DNA from: an uncultured Christensenellaceae bacterium
Lineage (GTDB): Bacteria; Bacillota; Clostridia; Christensenellales; Pumilibacteraceae
Length of the DNA stretch: 31,884 bases
Assembly: GCA_910587805.1 (NCBI GenBank)
Contig: CAJUNM010000021.1
Location: forward strand, 1 to 31,884
Reading direction: 5' to 3'
Below are positions 8,228 through 16,447 of the stretch, in pieces; the stretch's first letter is position 1, and every line of letters begins with the position of its first letter. Under the pieces are notes generated by a model. It did not search any database and had not been told where the DNA came from. It was given only the letters and a program-made list of their open reading frames with translations. The position numbers and the translations under genes are program-made.

Positions 8228-9697
8228 TCACAGCCCCGTTTTAAGCAGATCTTCCACGCTCGTCACTTCGTCGGTTCGCTTTACGGCGTCGGGCGTTTTT
8301 GCCGCGATGCCGCTCTGCGTACCCGCGCCCGCGCTCGTCTTGCAACGTTTATTAAACGTGCATGCGAGCGTATCCTCTATATTCTTCGCTATCGCGGTAA
8401 AAGGCGCAGCCGTCTTTATATATGCCGCGCCGTTGCGCTTGTCGGTCTCTGTCTTGCCGCAATCGACGTAAAGCGTGCCTACGAGCAGCCGAGCTATACC
8501 CTCCCACTCGCCGCGCTGTTTTACCGTATCCAGCAATATATCCGCGGCGTCCGAGGTGCGCTTTTCCTTCAGCGCGACCATCGCTTTCATCAAAAGACCG
8601 AACGCACCGTCGAACTCGACGAGAGCGAGCGTTTTGAACGCGGCGTCGTGTTCCGACGTATTTATGCATGAGCACATTATCTCGAATAATCTCGTACGCG
8701 CGACGTCCATGCCGTATTCCAAACATTCACGATAAAGCTCTATAGCTTTATCCTCGTCCTTTTGCACTCCCGAGCCGCGTTCGAGCGCGAGCGCGTAATT
8801 AAACCGCGCGCAATTGTCGTTTTGCGCGTTGTCCGCAAAATACTTGACGCCGGCGGATTTATCCGCTTTTTTATCCTGCGACGATACCTCGAGAATGGCG
8901 AGCCGCATGGGCGCGTCCTTATCGCCCGCCGCCGCTGCGCGCTTATAGTACGCCCGCGCCGCTCTGTGATCGGGCTTTACGAGCGTGCCCGTCTCCAAAC
9001 AATAGCCGAGATTGAACAGTGCGGGCGCATAGTTGCTCCGCGCCGCGCGCGACAGATATTTATATGCTTTAGACGCCTTATTCGGCGCGTATTGCGCGAG
9101 CGCAACGCCGTACTCGTACATGCCTTGCGGCGTGAGCGTATTCTTTTTAAGCTCTTTCAAGCGCGTTTTTACTTCTGCCTTTCCGAGTTTTTCGGGCGCG
9201 TCGTCGCCGGCGGCGTCCATATAGTCGAACTTATTTACATCGCAATACTCCTCGCACGCCGCATAGGTATACGCATAACCCGTAAATATCAAACGCTGTG
9301 CGCGAGTGTCCGTTTTTAACTTTTTGCATAGGACTATCGCGACTATCGCGCCGACAGGCGGAATCAACTGCAATACGCCCGCAGCCAAGCACAGCTTTTC
9401 GTTCGACCGCACGCGCAATAATATTAAGTATATAAATACCGACGCATATGCGCATACGATGACCGCAAAAGCGATGAGCGACGCATACGCCGCGCCCGCA
9501 ACGCCCGTCGCTTTCAGCGCGAGCTGTATCACGGCGAGCAGCGCGCCTGCTATAGTCAGCCCCGCGCACACACCGCCGAACGCGCGCATATACGCGGTCT
9601 TTGCGCACAGCACGATCAGCGCGATAAACTCCAAGAGCGAAAAGAACGCCAAGCCGATATTTAAGTAATATAAAATTTGAATGAGATTTTCCGACAT
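8228..9697 (-). CDS. Membrane protein with Sel1-like repeats
   Basis: Protein of 489 aa. The first 130 residues hold about four hydrophobic helices; after a short linker (about 130-200), a helical region carries Sel1/TPR-like repeats, for example ALFNLGYCLETGTLVKPDHRA and FNYALALERGSGVQKDEDKA. The soluble C-terminal part is probably cytoplasmic and a protein-interaction scaffold. I chose the ATG preceded by GAAGGA; a GTG four codons earlier is in frame. Because it precedes the regulator and kinase by 35 nt on the same strand, it may be an accessory part of the two-component system. That is inference, as Sel1 proteins have many roles. Confidence 0.8.
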   Translation of the reverse strand: MSENLIQILYYLNIGLAFFSLLEFIALIVLCAKTAYMRAFGGVCAGLTIAGALLAVIQLALKATGVAGAAYASLIAFAVIVCAYASVFIYLILLRVRSNEKLCLAAGVLQLIPPVGAIVAIVLCKKLKTDTRAQRLIFTGYAYTYAACEEYCDVNKFDYMDAAGDDAPEKLGKAEVKTRLKELKKNTLTPQGMYEYGVALAQYAPNKASKAYKYLSRAARSNYAPALFNLGYCLETGTLVKPDHRAARAYYKRAAAAGDKDAPMRLAILEVSSQDKKADKSAGVKYFADNAQNDNCARFNYALALERGSGVQKDEDKAIELYRECLEYGMDVARTRLFEIMCSCINTSEHDAAFKTLALVEFDGAFGLLMKAMVALKEKRTSDAADILLDTVKQRGEWEGIARLLVGTLYVDCGKTETDKRNGAAYIKTAAPFTAIAKNIEDTLACTFNKRCKTSAGAGTQSGIAAKTPDAVKRTDEVTSVEDLLKTGL

Positions 9698-9792
9698 ATG
9701 ATCCTTCACTTTATATTTTCTGTCGAGACCGCGGTTTTTATCTTAATTGCGTATCGCGCATTTTGCACTTTTTCAAATCCGTAGTTTATCGA

Positions 9793-11280
9793 TCATTTTC
9801 GTTTTGCGCGCTGTACCGCTTCTTCCCAACCGTCGAGAAGACGCGCGCGTTTTTCTTCGGGCATGGTCGGCTTGAACACGGTCTCGTCCGCAGCCGCCGC
9901 CGTCACGGAAGTTTTGTCTATTATGCCCATAGTGAGCGCCGCGAGTCGGTACGCGCCGAGCGCGGTTATCTCCACTACCGCGGGGCGAACTACGTCTACT
10001 CCCGCTATGTCCGCCATGAAACGCATCATAAAATTATTCTTCGACGCGCCGCCGTCCACGGCGAGCTTGTTCACTTTGATCTTGCTGTCCTTTTCCATGG
10101 CGTGCAAAACGTCGAAAACCTGATATACTACGCTCTCGAGCGCGGCGCGTATAAAATGTTCTTTGGTCGTGCCGCGCGTCAGTCCCGTCACCGTGCCGCG
10201 CGCATATGCGTCCCAATGCGGCGCGCCCAACCCGACAAACGCGGGCACTATGTAAACGCCGAGCGTATCGTCGACTTTTTCGGCGTACTTTTCGGTTTCC
10301 TCCGCAGAACGTATCATGCGCATCTGATCGCGCAGCCACTGCACGACCGCTCCGCCTATGAACACGCTCCCCTCGAGCGCGTACCGAACCGAACCGTCGG
10401 CTGTGGCGGCGAGCGTGGTTATAAGTCCGCGCTTGCTCTCTATAGGGGTTTCGCCCGTATTCATCAGTAAAAAACAGCCCGTGCCGAACGTGTTTTTGCA
10501 CTGACCGCGCTCGAAACATCTCTGTCCGAACAGCGCAGCCTGCTGATCGCCGGCAACGCCCGCAATGGGCAGTTTTGCGCCGAACTCCGTTTCGTCGGTG
10601 TAGCCGAAAAGACTGCCCGACGGCTGTACGCGCGGCAACATTATGCGCGGTATATTGAACAGTTCCAAAAGCTCGTCGTCCCAATCGAGGGTATGTATAT
10701 TGAACAGCATTGTGCGCGACGCGTTAGTATAGTCGGTGGCGAATATCTCGCCCGCCGAAAACTTCCACATAAGATACGTGTCGACCGTGCCGAACAGCAG
10801 TTCGCCGCGCTCGGCGCGTTCTCTCGCTCCGTCTATGCTGTCGAGGATCCACTCGAGCTTGGTCGCGGAAAAGTACGCGTCGAGCGTAAGTCCCGTTTTA
10901 CGATAGATCATCTTATCGTAACCTTTGGCAGTCAAAGCGTCGCATCGCTCCGCCGTACGCCGACACTGCCATACTATAGCGTTGTATATCGGCTTGCCCG
11001 TTGCCTTTTCCCAGACGATCGTAGTTTCGCGCTGATTGGTTATGCCTATCGCAGTCACGTCGCCGCGAACAAGCCCGCCGCGCGCGAGCGCCTCGCTCAC
11101 AACACCCATTTGCGACGAGTATATCTCGAGCGGATCGTGTTCGACCCAGCCCTCGGCGGGATAAACTTGCGCAAACTCCGCTTGCGCCGACGAAACAACC
11201 GCGCCCGTGTCGTCGAACACTATGGCGCGCGAGCTCGTTGTTCCTTGATCGAGCGCAAGAATGTATTTATGCTTTTTCAT
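9793..11280 (-). CDS. glpK: Glycerol kinase
   Basis: Phosphorylates glycerol with ATP to sn-glycerol 3-phosphate. At 495 aa it is full length. FGGY-family features are present: ALDQGTTSSRAIVF at the N-terminus, TNQRETTIVW, the GVAGDQQAALFGQ loop, NTFGTGCFLLMNTG, and VDGGASKNNFMMRFMADI. The segment before GVAGDQQ reads TDETEFGAKLPIAG and lacks the YHFYG histidine that HPr phosphorylates in many Firmicute enzymes, so PTS control by that route is unlikely. The nearest good SD (AGGAG) is about 14 nt from the ATG, longer than usual. It lies 200 nt downstream of the glpA-like/glpB-like/DUF1667 genes on the same strand and supplies their substrate. Confidence 0.95.
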   Translation of the reverse strand: MKKHKYILALDQGTTSSRAIVFDDTGAVVSSAQAEFAQVYPAEGWVEHDPLEIYSSQMGVVSEALARGGLVRGDVTAIGITNQRETTIVWEKATGKPIYNAIVWQCRRTAERCDALTAKGYDKMIYRKTGLTLDAYFSATKLEWILDSIDGARERAERGELLFGTVDTYLMWKFSAGEIFATDYTNASRTMLFNIHTLDWDDELLELFNIPRIMLPRVQPSGSLFGYTDETEFGAKLPIAGVAGDQQAALFGQRCFERGQCKNTFGTGCFLLMNTGETPIESKRGLITTLAATADGSVRYALEGSVFIGGAVVQWLRDQMRMIRSAEETEKYAEKVDDTLGVYIVPAFVGLGAPHWDAYARGTVTGLTRGTTKEHFIRAALESVVYQVFDVLHAMEKDSKIKVNKLAVDGGASKNNFMMRFMADIAGVDVVRPAVVEITALGAYRLAALTMGIIDKTSVTAAAADETVFKPTMPEEKRARLLDGWEEAVQRAKRK

Positions 11281-11482
11281 TGCTATAACTATGTCTCCTT
11301 GTTACAAAATGTTTTTGAAAGGACAGTCGCGCGTCAGGTGGGCAAGCAGCCAAATGCTGCGCGGATCATGATTTATTGTTTTTACTTATATTGCGTTAAG
11401 ATTGTTATAAACCAATCTGTGATTGCGACGGGAGTGTAGCCCCTCCTACATGACCAAGGCTCCGCGCCAAACGTAGCCCGCA
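11281..11482 (-). other. 202-nt leader/intergenic region before glpK
   Basis: No gene is seen. On the minus strand it contains a small hairpin (GGAG...CTCC around 11430-11450), a second one (GCAGC-attt-GGCTGC-like, about 11346-11360) and an AT-rich stretch that could hold a promoter, but I find no convincing -35/-10 pair. No terminator with a T-run separates glpK from the upstream genes, so read-through is possible. Confidence 0.4.
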
Positions 11483-11854
11483 TCACGCGATGAATGTCCT
11501 TTCAATATTGCGCGTGACCACAACGTCTACGCCCGTACCCGCCGCGTTCTTTACCGCTATATCCCCGATACGAACGGGCGCGGTCAGTCGAGCATTTTTT
11601 ATCTCTTCGAGCACCTCGAACATTTTTTCCTTCGGAACGGCGTCCGCCGTTTTGACGGGTACACGCGGCAGCTCGCCGCCTATGAGTTCCGCTGTGGACG
11701 TAACGGTTCGTTTGGGCGCGGTAGCCTCGTCGAGCGCGTACTGTTCGCCGCGCTTACAGGCGTTGCCCGTAACGGTGATCTTGCCGCCGTCCTTTCGCAC
11801 CTCGAGCGCGCAACCCATCGGACAGCGTATACATGTAAATTTATCTATCTTCAT
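11483..11854 (-). CDS. DUF1667 protein, third partner of the glp oxidation genes
   Basis: Small protein of 123 aa. Its N-terminal CIRCPMGC motif, with a further Cys in GNACKRG, suggests a metal or iron-sulfur site. Proteins of this type (DUF1667) are regularly encoded after GlpA-like and GlpB-like flavoproteins in Firmicutes and are thought to be an electron-transfer subunit of anaerobic glycerol-3-phosphate oxidation. Here it starts 4 nt after the end of the GlpB-like gene. The exact role is not established. Confidence 0.85.
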   Translation of the reverse strand: MKIDKFTCIRCPMGCALEVRKDGGKITVTGNACKRGEQYALDEATAPKRTVTSTAELIGGELPRVPVKTADAVPKEKMFEVLEEIKNARLTAPVRIGDIAVKNAAGTGVDVVVTRNIERTFIA

Positions 11855-11858
11855 GCGC

Positions 11859-13127
11859 TCACCCGTCCTTATTCGTCAAAGTTATTTCGACGCATTCCGC
11901 CGACCGCAGCCGTCTCGACTGCTCGGCGTTCAACTCGAGTGTTTCCATTTCGCCGGGCGCTACTATCGGTCTGTTCCTTTCCGCTACGGGCGCGCCGTCA
12001 GCCGATACGCGCAGTTTGCATTTTTTATAAACGCCGCTCACGCGCATGCGCAAGGTCAAGTTTCCGCATCCGCCGCGAGTTATCCGCTGCGGCACGCAGT
12101 ACCTTACTCCGCCCGAAGTCCTGACGCGCACCGCCGCGTCGCTTTTGCCGATTCCGCAACCCGTTACGTACCGAGCCGCGGCAACGCCGCAAGCCCCGCT
12201 CTCGCGCGAGACGTAATCGACGAGATCGTGCACGTGCAAGCAATTGCCGCACATAAACACCCCGTCCGCGCTCGTCATGAATCCGTCGTCCACATCCGCG
12301 CCGCCCGTTGCGGTGCAAAACTCGACGCCCGCGCCGCGCGCAAGCTCGTTTTCGGGCAGCAGTCCTACTGACAACAGCAGCGTGTCGCATTCGATCTCTC
12401 GAGCCGTGCTCATAACGGGGTTGCGATTTTCGTCCACAGATGCGACCACAACCGACGATACCCTGTCGCGTCCGCGTATTTCCGTTACGGTGGTCGACAG
12501 CATGAGCGGTATGCCGAAGTCGTCGAGACACTGCGCGATATTGCGTCTCAGCCCCGACGAATACGGCATGAGTTCGGCGACGCCTTTTACTTCCGCGCCC
12601 TCGAATACCATGCGCCGCGCCATTATCAGACCTATATCGCCCGAACCCAAAATAAATACTTTGCGCCCTATGCGCTTGCCGTCTATATTGACGAGTCGTT
12701 GCGCCGTGCCCGCAGAGAACACGCCCGCAGGCCGCGTGCCGGCTATGTTTATCGCGCCGCGCGGGCGTTCTCTGCACCCGCACGCCAATATCACCGCGCC
12801 CGCCGTATATTTGATCATACCGCGGCTGTTGACCGCAGTAACCGTTCTGTCGGACGATACGGACAAAACGGCAGTGCCGTAAAGTATTTCTATATTTCGC
12901 GCCGCCGCAAGCTCGCCGAATCGCGCCGCATACTCCGGACCGGTAAGCTCCGCATTAAACGTGTGCAAGCCGAATCCGTTATGCACGCACTGATTGAGTA
13001 TGCCACCCGCGTGACCGTCGCGTTCGAGTACGACGATATCGGTCGCGCCCGCATCGTACGCCGCGACCGCCGCGGCAAGCCCAGCCGGTCCCGCGCCTAT
13101 TACGACTATCGCTTTTTGCACGTTCAC
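11859..13127 (-). CDS. FAD/NAD-dependent oxidoreductase, GlpB-like
   Basis: Flavoprotein of about 422 aa with an N-terminal Rossmann motif (VVIGAGPAGLAAAVAAYDAG), a Cys-containing segment (GGILNQCVHNGFGLHTF), the ATG-like ILACGCRERPRG region, a second nucleotide-binding motif (VFILGSGDIGLIMARRM) and a C-terminal SADGVFMCGNCLHVHDL. It probably accepts electrons from the GlpA-like subunit and passes them to NAD or the electron-transport chain. I start it at the GTG overlapping the upstream stop (GTGA), with GGAGG 5 nt before. The frame stays open far upstream, but that part is Arg-rich and antisense-like and is the other gene's sequence in another frame. Confidence 0.88.
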   Translation of the reverse strand: MNVQKAIVVIGAGPAGLAAAVAAYDAGATDIVVLERDGHAGGILNQCVHNGFGLHTFNAELTGPEYAARFGELAAARNIEILYGTAVLSVSSDRTVTAVNSRGMIKYTAGAVILACGCRERPRGAINIAGTRPAGVFSAGTAQRLVNIDGKRIGRKVFILGSGDIGLIMARRMVFEGAEVKGVAELMPYSSGLRRNIAQCLDDFGIPLMLSTTVTEIRGRDRVSSVVVASVDENRNPVMSTAREIECDTLLLSVGLLPENELARGAGVEFCTATGGADVDDGFMTSADGVFMCGNCLHVHDLVDYVSRESGACGVAAARYVTGCGIGKSDAAVRVRTSGGVRYCVPQRITRGGCGNLTLRMRVSGVYKKCKLRVSADGAPVAERNRPIVAPGEMETLELNAEQSRRLRSAECVEITLTNKDG

Positions 13128-14542
13128 GACAGCCTCCCCGAAACGATAGCGCCCGTTCCGTTTTTGGTTATTTTCTCCTCGTCGACGCCAAGCTCGCGCG
13201 CCAATATCTTTATCAGAGCGGGGGTGCAAAACCCCGCCTGACATCTGCCCATGCCTGCGCGCACTCTGCGTTTCACTCCGTCGAGATCGACTGCGCCGCG
13301 CTCTATCGCCTGCACTATTTCCGCCTCGGTCACGCACTCGCAACGGCATACTATATTACCGTAGCGCGGGTTTTCCGCAATGAGCTTTTCGCGCTCGTCG
13401 TCCGTCGCCGATGCGAAACACGTAATAGCGCGTCTACTCGGATCGAATTTTTCGTTTTCGCAAAGTCGCAACTTTACGGCGACTTTCTCGGCGAGATACT
13501 CGCCTATAGCGGGGCTTGATGCAAGCCCCGGCGAGCAAATGCCGAGCGCGTTGAAAAACCCGTCCTCGCTCTCTTCTATGACGAAATCGTCGCCGCACAC
13601 CGCACGCAAGCCCGAAAACTGCGTTATTATATCGCGCTTATTCAAGCACGGTACGGAAAGCCTGCCCTTATCGAACACGTCGTTCAAAATTTCCGCTGTG
13701 GTGGAAACGTCGCTCTTATCGTTTACGTCCTCCGCCGACGGACCGACAAGCGTGTTGCCGTGGCACGTCGGCGCGACAAGCACGCCTTTGCCGCGCGCAG
13801 TGGGAATTTGAAACACCGTACGCGTTACGGGCGCTGCCGTTTTATCGAGCAAAACGTATTGCCCGCGCCTCGCGATTATCTTGCGCTTGACAGAGCACAC
13901 TAAATTATTTATTACGTCTGCGTACAAACCCGCCGCATTTATGACGGTGTGCGTCAATAACGCGCCGCCGCCTGCCGTGATTCTATAAAGCTTACCTACG
14001 CGCTCTATGCCCGTGACCGCGCTGTTGAGCCGCACCTCGCCGCCGTTTGCCGTAAAGTTTTCGTAACACGCTATATTAAGCTCGTACGGCGATACGATAG
14101 CGGACGTGGGCGCATACAACGCAGATACTACTTTGTCAGACAGGTTCGGCTCGAGAGCGCGGGCGAACTCCGCCGTCACTGCTTCCGCGTCTACGCCGTT
14201 TTCGACAGCGCGTCTGCGCAACGCGTTGACGTCGCGGCTGCCGTCGAACGACAAAACGAGCGCGCCGTTCTGTTTGTACGGAACGTCAAGCTCTGCGCAC
14301 TTTTTCCACATTATGCGGCTGCCGGCAACGTTAAACTTTGCCTTTAGAGTGCACGGCGCCGCGTCGAAACCCGCGTGCACTATTCCGGAATTGGCTTTGC
14401 TCGTGCCGACGGCAACGTCGTTTCCGCTTTCTATAAGCAAAAACTTCCCGCGAAATTTGCATAATTCTCGCGCAGCAAAAGTCCCGATCACCCCGCCGCC
14501 TATGACGATACAGTCGTATACCTTGTCAAAGCAAGTATCCAT
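13124..14542 (-). CDS. Glycerol-3-phosphate dehydrogenase-type FAD oxidoreductase with BFD-like Fe-S domain (GlpA-like)
   Basis: Protein of 472 aa. A DAO-family flavin domain (CIVIGGGVIGTFAAREL, TSKANSGIVHAGF, NAAGLYAD, FSGLRAV) covers about residues 1-375. It is followed by a BFD-type [2Fe-2S] domain (CRCECVTEAEI...GMGRCQAGFC, about 405-455). The combination fits glycerol-3-phosphate dehydrogenase or related L-2-hydroxyacid oxidases; the GlpB-like, DUF1667 and GlpK genes favour the former. It is first in the operon. I choose the ATG at 14542. A possible upstream ATG at 14560 overlaps the -10 hexamer and could not be transcribed from this promoter. The chosen ATG sits at the predicted +1 itself, so the mRNA may be leaderless. 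Confidence 0.88.
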   Translation of the reverse strand: MDTCFDKVYDCIVIGGGVIGTFAARELCKFRGKFLLIESGNDVAVGTSKANSGIVHAGFDAAPCTLKAKFNVAGSRIMWKKCAELDVPYKQNGALVLSFDGSRDVNALRRRAVENGVDAEAVTAEFARALEPNLSDKVVSALYAPTSAIVSPYELNIACYENFTANGGEVRLNSAVTGIERVGKLYRITAGGGALLTHTVINAAGLYADVINNLVCSVKRKIIARRGQYVLLDKTAAPVTRTVFQIPTARGKGVLVAPTCHGNTLVGPSAEDVNDKSDVSTTAEILNDVFDKGRLSVPCLNKRDIITQFSGLRAVCGDDFVIEESEDGFFNALGICSPGLASSPAIGEYLAEKVAVKLRLCENEKFDPSRRAITCFASATDDEREKLIAENPRYGNIVCRCECVTEAEIVQAIERGAVDLDGVKRRVRAGMGRCQAGFCTPALIKILARELGVDEEKITKNGTGAIVSGRLS

Positions 14543-14548
14543 AACAGC

Positions 14549-14577
14549 ATTGTACCACATATGCGACGAAATGTCAA
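14549..14577 (-). promoter_or_regulatory. Promoter of the glpA-like operon, apparently leaderless
   Basis: Minus strand: TTGACA (14577-14572), 17-bp spacer, TACAAT (14554-14549). Exactly six bases separate the -10 from the ATG, so standard geometry puts +1 at the A of the start codon. There is no room for a ribosome-binding site. Confidence 0.8.
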
Positions 14578-14659
14578 CGTTTGGGTCAAGCGATTATTGA
14601 CGTTTACTTGTATTTAGTCGCAAACAATGCGATTTTAATGCGCCGAACAGCAGCGGATA

Positions 14660-15199
14660 TCACCGCGGCTGTCTGTCTAATTTTTCGTCGTAATTTGCAA
14701 GACACTTGCGGATTATCTCGATAGCCTCGTACTTGTGGCATATCTCTTTGACCGCCGTAACCTTGTGCTCGAGCGCCTTGTACACCTCGAAAAAGTGCAT
14801 CATTTCGTCGAACAAATGCGGCGGCAATTCTTTGATGTCGTAATAATGCTTGTAATTGGGATCGTTCACGGGCACCGCTATTATCTTTTCGTCAAGCTCG
14901 TCGCCGTCGACCATTTTTATAACGCCGATAGGCATGCACGTGACGAGAGTCATCGGAAATATCGACTCGTTGCACAGCACCAAAACGTCGAGCGGGTCGC
15001 CGTCGTCGGCAAGCGTGTGCGGTATGAATCCGTAGTTTGCGGGATATACCGTCGACGTATACAATACGCGGTCGAGCCGCAACAGACCCGTTTCCTTGTC
15101 GAGTTCGTACTTTGTTTTGCTGCCCTTGGGAATTTCAATAAGCGTCTCGAACCTGTTTTCGGTTATCCTCGACGCGTCAATATCGTGCCAAATATTCAT
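14660..15199 (-). CDS. ppa: Inorganic pyrophosphatase, family I
   Basis: Hydrolyses pyrophosphate to phosphate in the cytoplasm, pulling biosynthetic reactions forward. At 179 aa it is typical of family I. It carries the metal-binding signature DDGDPLDVL, preceded by YPANYGFIPHT, and an IPKGSKTKYE substrate-binding segment. I start at MNIW, because the GAGGTGAT ribosome site ends 4 nt before that ATG; two earlier in-frame starts (GTG, ATG) fall inside this SD. It has its own strong promoter and appears to be a single-gene transcript. Confidence 0.95.
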   Translation of the reverse strand: MNIWHDIDASRITENRFETLIEIPKGSKTKYELDKETGLLRLDRVLYTSTVYPANYGFIPHTLADDGDPLDVLVLCNESIFPMTLVTCMPIGVIKMVDGDELDEKIIAVPVNDPNYKHYYDIKELPPHLFDEMMHFFEVYKALEHKVTAVKEICHKYEAIEIIRKCLANYDEKLDRQPR

Positions 15200-15234
15200 A
15201 AACATCACCTCGCATATATATGTGCTGCATATAC

Positions 15235-15262
15235 ATTATATCACCGATCCCGAAATTGTCAA
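15235..15262 (-). promoter_or_regulatory. ppa promoter
   Basis: Minus strand: TTGACA (15262-15257), 16-bp spacer, perfect TATAAT (15240-15235), about 36 nt before the ppa start. Confidence 0.85.
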
Positions 15263-15391
15263 TATAAATCATTAAGGTTGGTATTTTTACGCTTGAAAAG
15301 CTTATTTTATAAGGTTGGATTTTCAGTACGCAGAAAACGCGCTGTCGCGCTGTGTTCAGAATCTCAACCTAAATGCGGCGAAGCCGCCCAA

Positions 15392-15418
15392 TAATTCTTA
15401 ATTCTAAATTCTAAATTC
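15392..15418. repeat. AATTC-rich 7-bp tandem repeat, reading into the end of galM
   Basis: Four units of the AATTCTT/AATTCTA type. The last codons and the stop of galM (FEFRI then TAG) are encoded inside the tract. A GCGGC-gaa-GCCGC palindrome lies just beyond it (about 15374-15386). Compare the similar arrangement at 6071-6123. Confidence 0.6.
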
Positions 15419-16435
15419 AAACACTATTTCATTCTCGTACGGTTCTTCGGGCGAGAATACGCCGCAAGAATGCGGCTGTCTGTGTATGCCGTCGGGGTGG
15501 TACTGACACTCGGTGCACACCGCCATATACTTCCCATCCGTACCGCCGCCGAAAAGCCGCGCATCCTTCGGGCTGTTGTTCGTATATATCACGACGCACG
15601 GATAATCGGTGGAAACGCGCATCTCTATCCCGCTTGCAGGACTGTACAACGATACGGCGAATGTGCCGGCGTTCCCGTCGAGAAAGAACGGGTGATCGTA
15701 GCCGCACGTCACGCGCTGCACCTCGGGCGAATCGATAAATTCGCCTATCGCGTGCGCCGTCCGAAAATCGAACTCGGGCGTAACCGCCGTTTCGTCAACC
15801 GTGACACCGCGCTCATTGACGTACCCAAAGCGCGACGCGTTTATTCGCATGATGTGATTTTCGACCGTTTCGCGCAAGTTCCCCGACAGATTCCAATACG
15901 CGTGATTTGTCACGTTGAGCAGCGTTTTTTCGTCGCACGTGCCGCGGTAACGAATGACGAGCTTGTTCTCGTGCGCATACAATGCGTACGTTACGGAAAG
16001 CGTCACGTTGCCGAAATACCCGCCTTCGCCGTCTGGCGAGAAATACGTAAACTCGACTTCGGCGCAATCGTCAAATTCGCGCACCGAATACTCGAACTTT
16101 TTGTATCTGAAACTCGCCGAACCGCCGTGCAGATTATCTACGCCGCGGTTGTTCTTTTCGAGATGCGCCGTACGTTCGCCAATCGTGAACTCGGCGTTCG
16201 CTATCCTGCCGGCGGTGCGCCCTATCGTTTTTCCGTGCGCGGCGCGAAGCATAAGCGTCTCGTCCGCGGGACGCAGTGTTACGAGCCGCGGCATGCCGTC
16301 GCGGTCGGGCACGTACACGTCTCGAATACCCGCGCCGCAGTCGGACAAAGCAACGGTCATTCCGCAGTCGTTTTCTATGCGAATCTCGGTATATATTCGG
16401 TTATCGACAATATATTCTCGTTCGGTTATTTTCAT
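15404..16435 (-). CDS. galM: Aldose 1-epimerase
   Basis: Interconverts alpha and beta anomers of aldohexoses such as galactose or glucose. At 343 aa it is typical. Recognisable motifs are GKTIGRTAGRIAN, the substrate His in NLHGG (about 101), the catalytic His in VTNHAYWNLSG, and the catalytic-base Glu in VCTECQYHPDG near the C-terminus. It starts 12 nt after the esterase-lipoprotein stop and shares its promoter. With GH3 enzymes releasing beta sugars nearby, mutarotation of imported hydrolysis products is a sensible role. The C-terminal five residues are encoded by the AATTC repeat, so the natural 3' end may have been altered by it. Confidence 0.93.
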   Translation of the reverse strand: MKITEREYIVDNRIYTEIRIENDCGMTVALSDCGAGIRDVYVPDRDGMPRLVTLRPADETLMLRAAHGKTIGRTAGRIANAEFTIGERTAHLEKNNRGVDNLHGGSASFRYKKFEYSVREFDDCAEVEFTYFSPDGEGGYFGNVTLSVTYALYAHENKLVIRYRGTCDEKTLLNVTNHAYWNLSGNLRETVENHIMRINASRFGYVNERGVTVDETAVTPEFDFRTAHAIGEFIDSPEVQRVTCGYDHPFFLDGNAGTFAVSLYSPASGIEMRVSTDYPCVVIYTNNSPKDARLFGGGTDGKYMAVCTECQYHPDGIHRQPHSCGVFSPEEPYENEIVFEFRI

Positions 16436-16447
16436 GTTGCGATCCGA

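Noticed and set aside
11281..11482. Possible riboswitch in the glpK leader
   Set aside because: Only small hairpins, with no match to a riboswitch class I know and no terminator/antiterminator pair.
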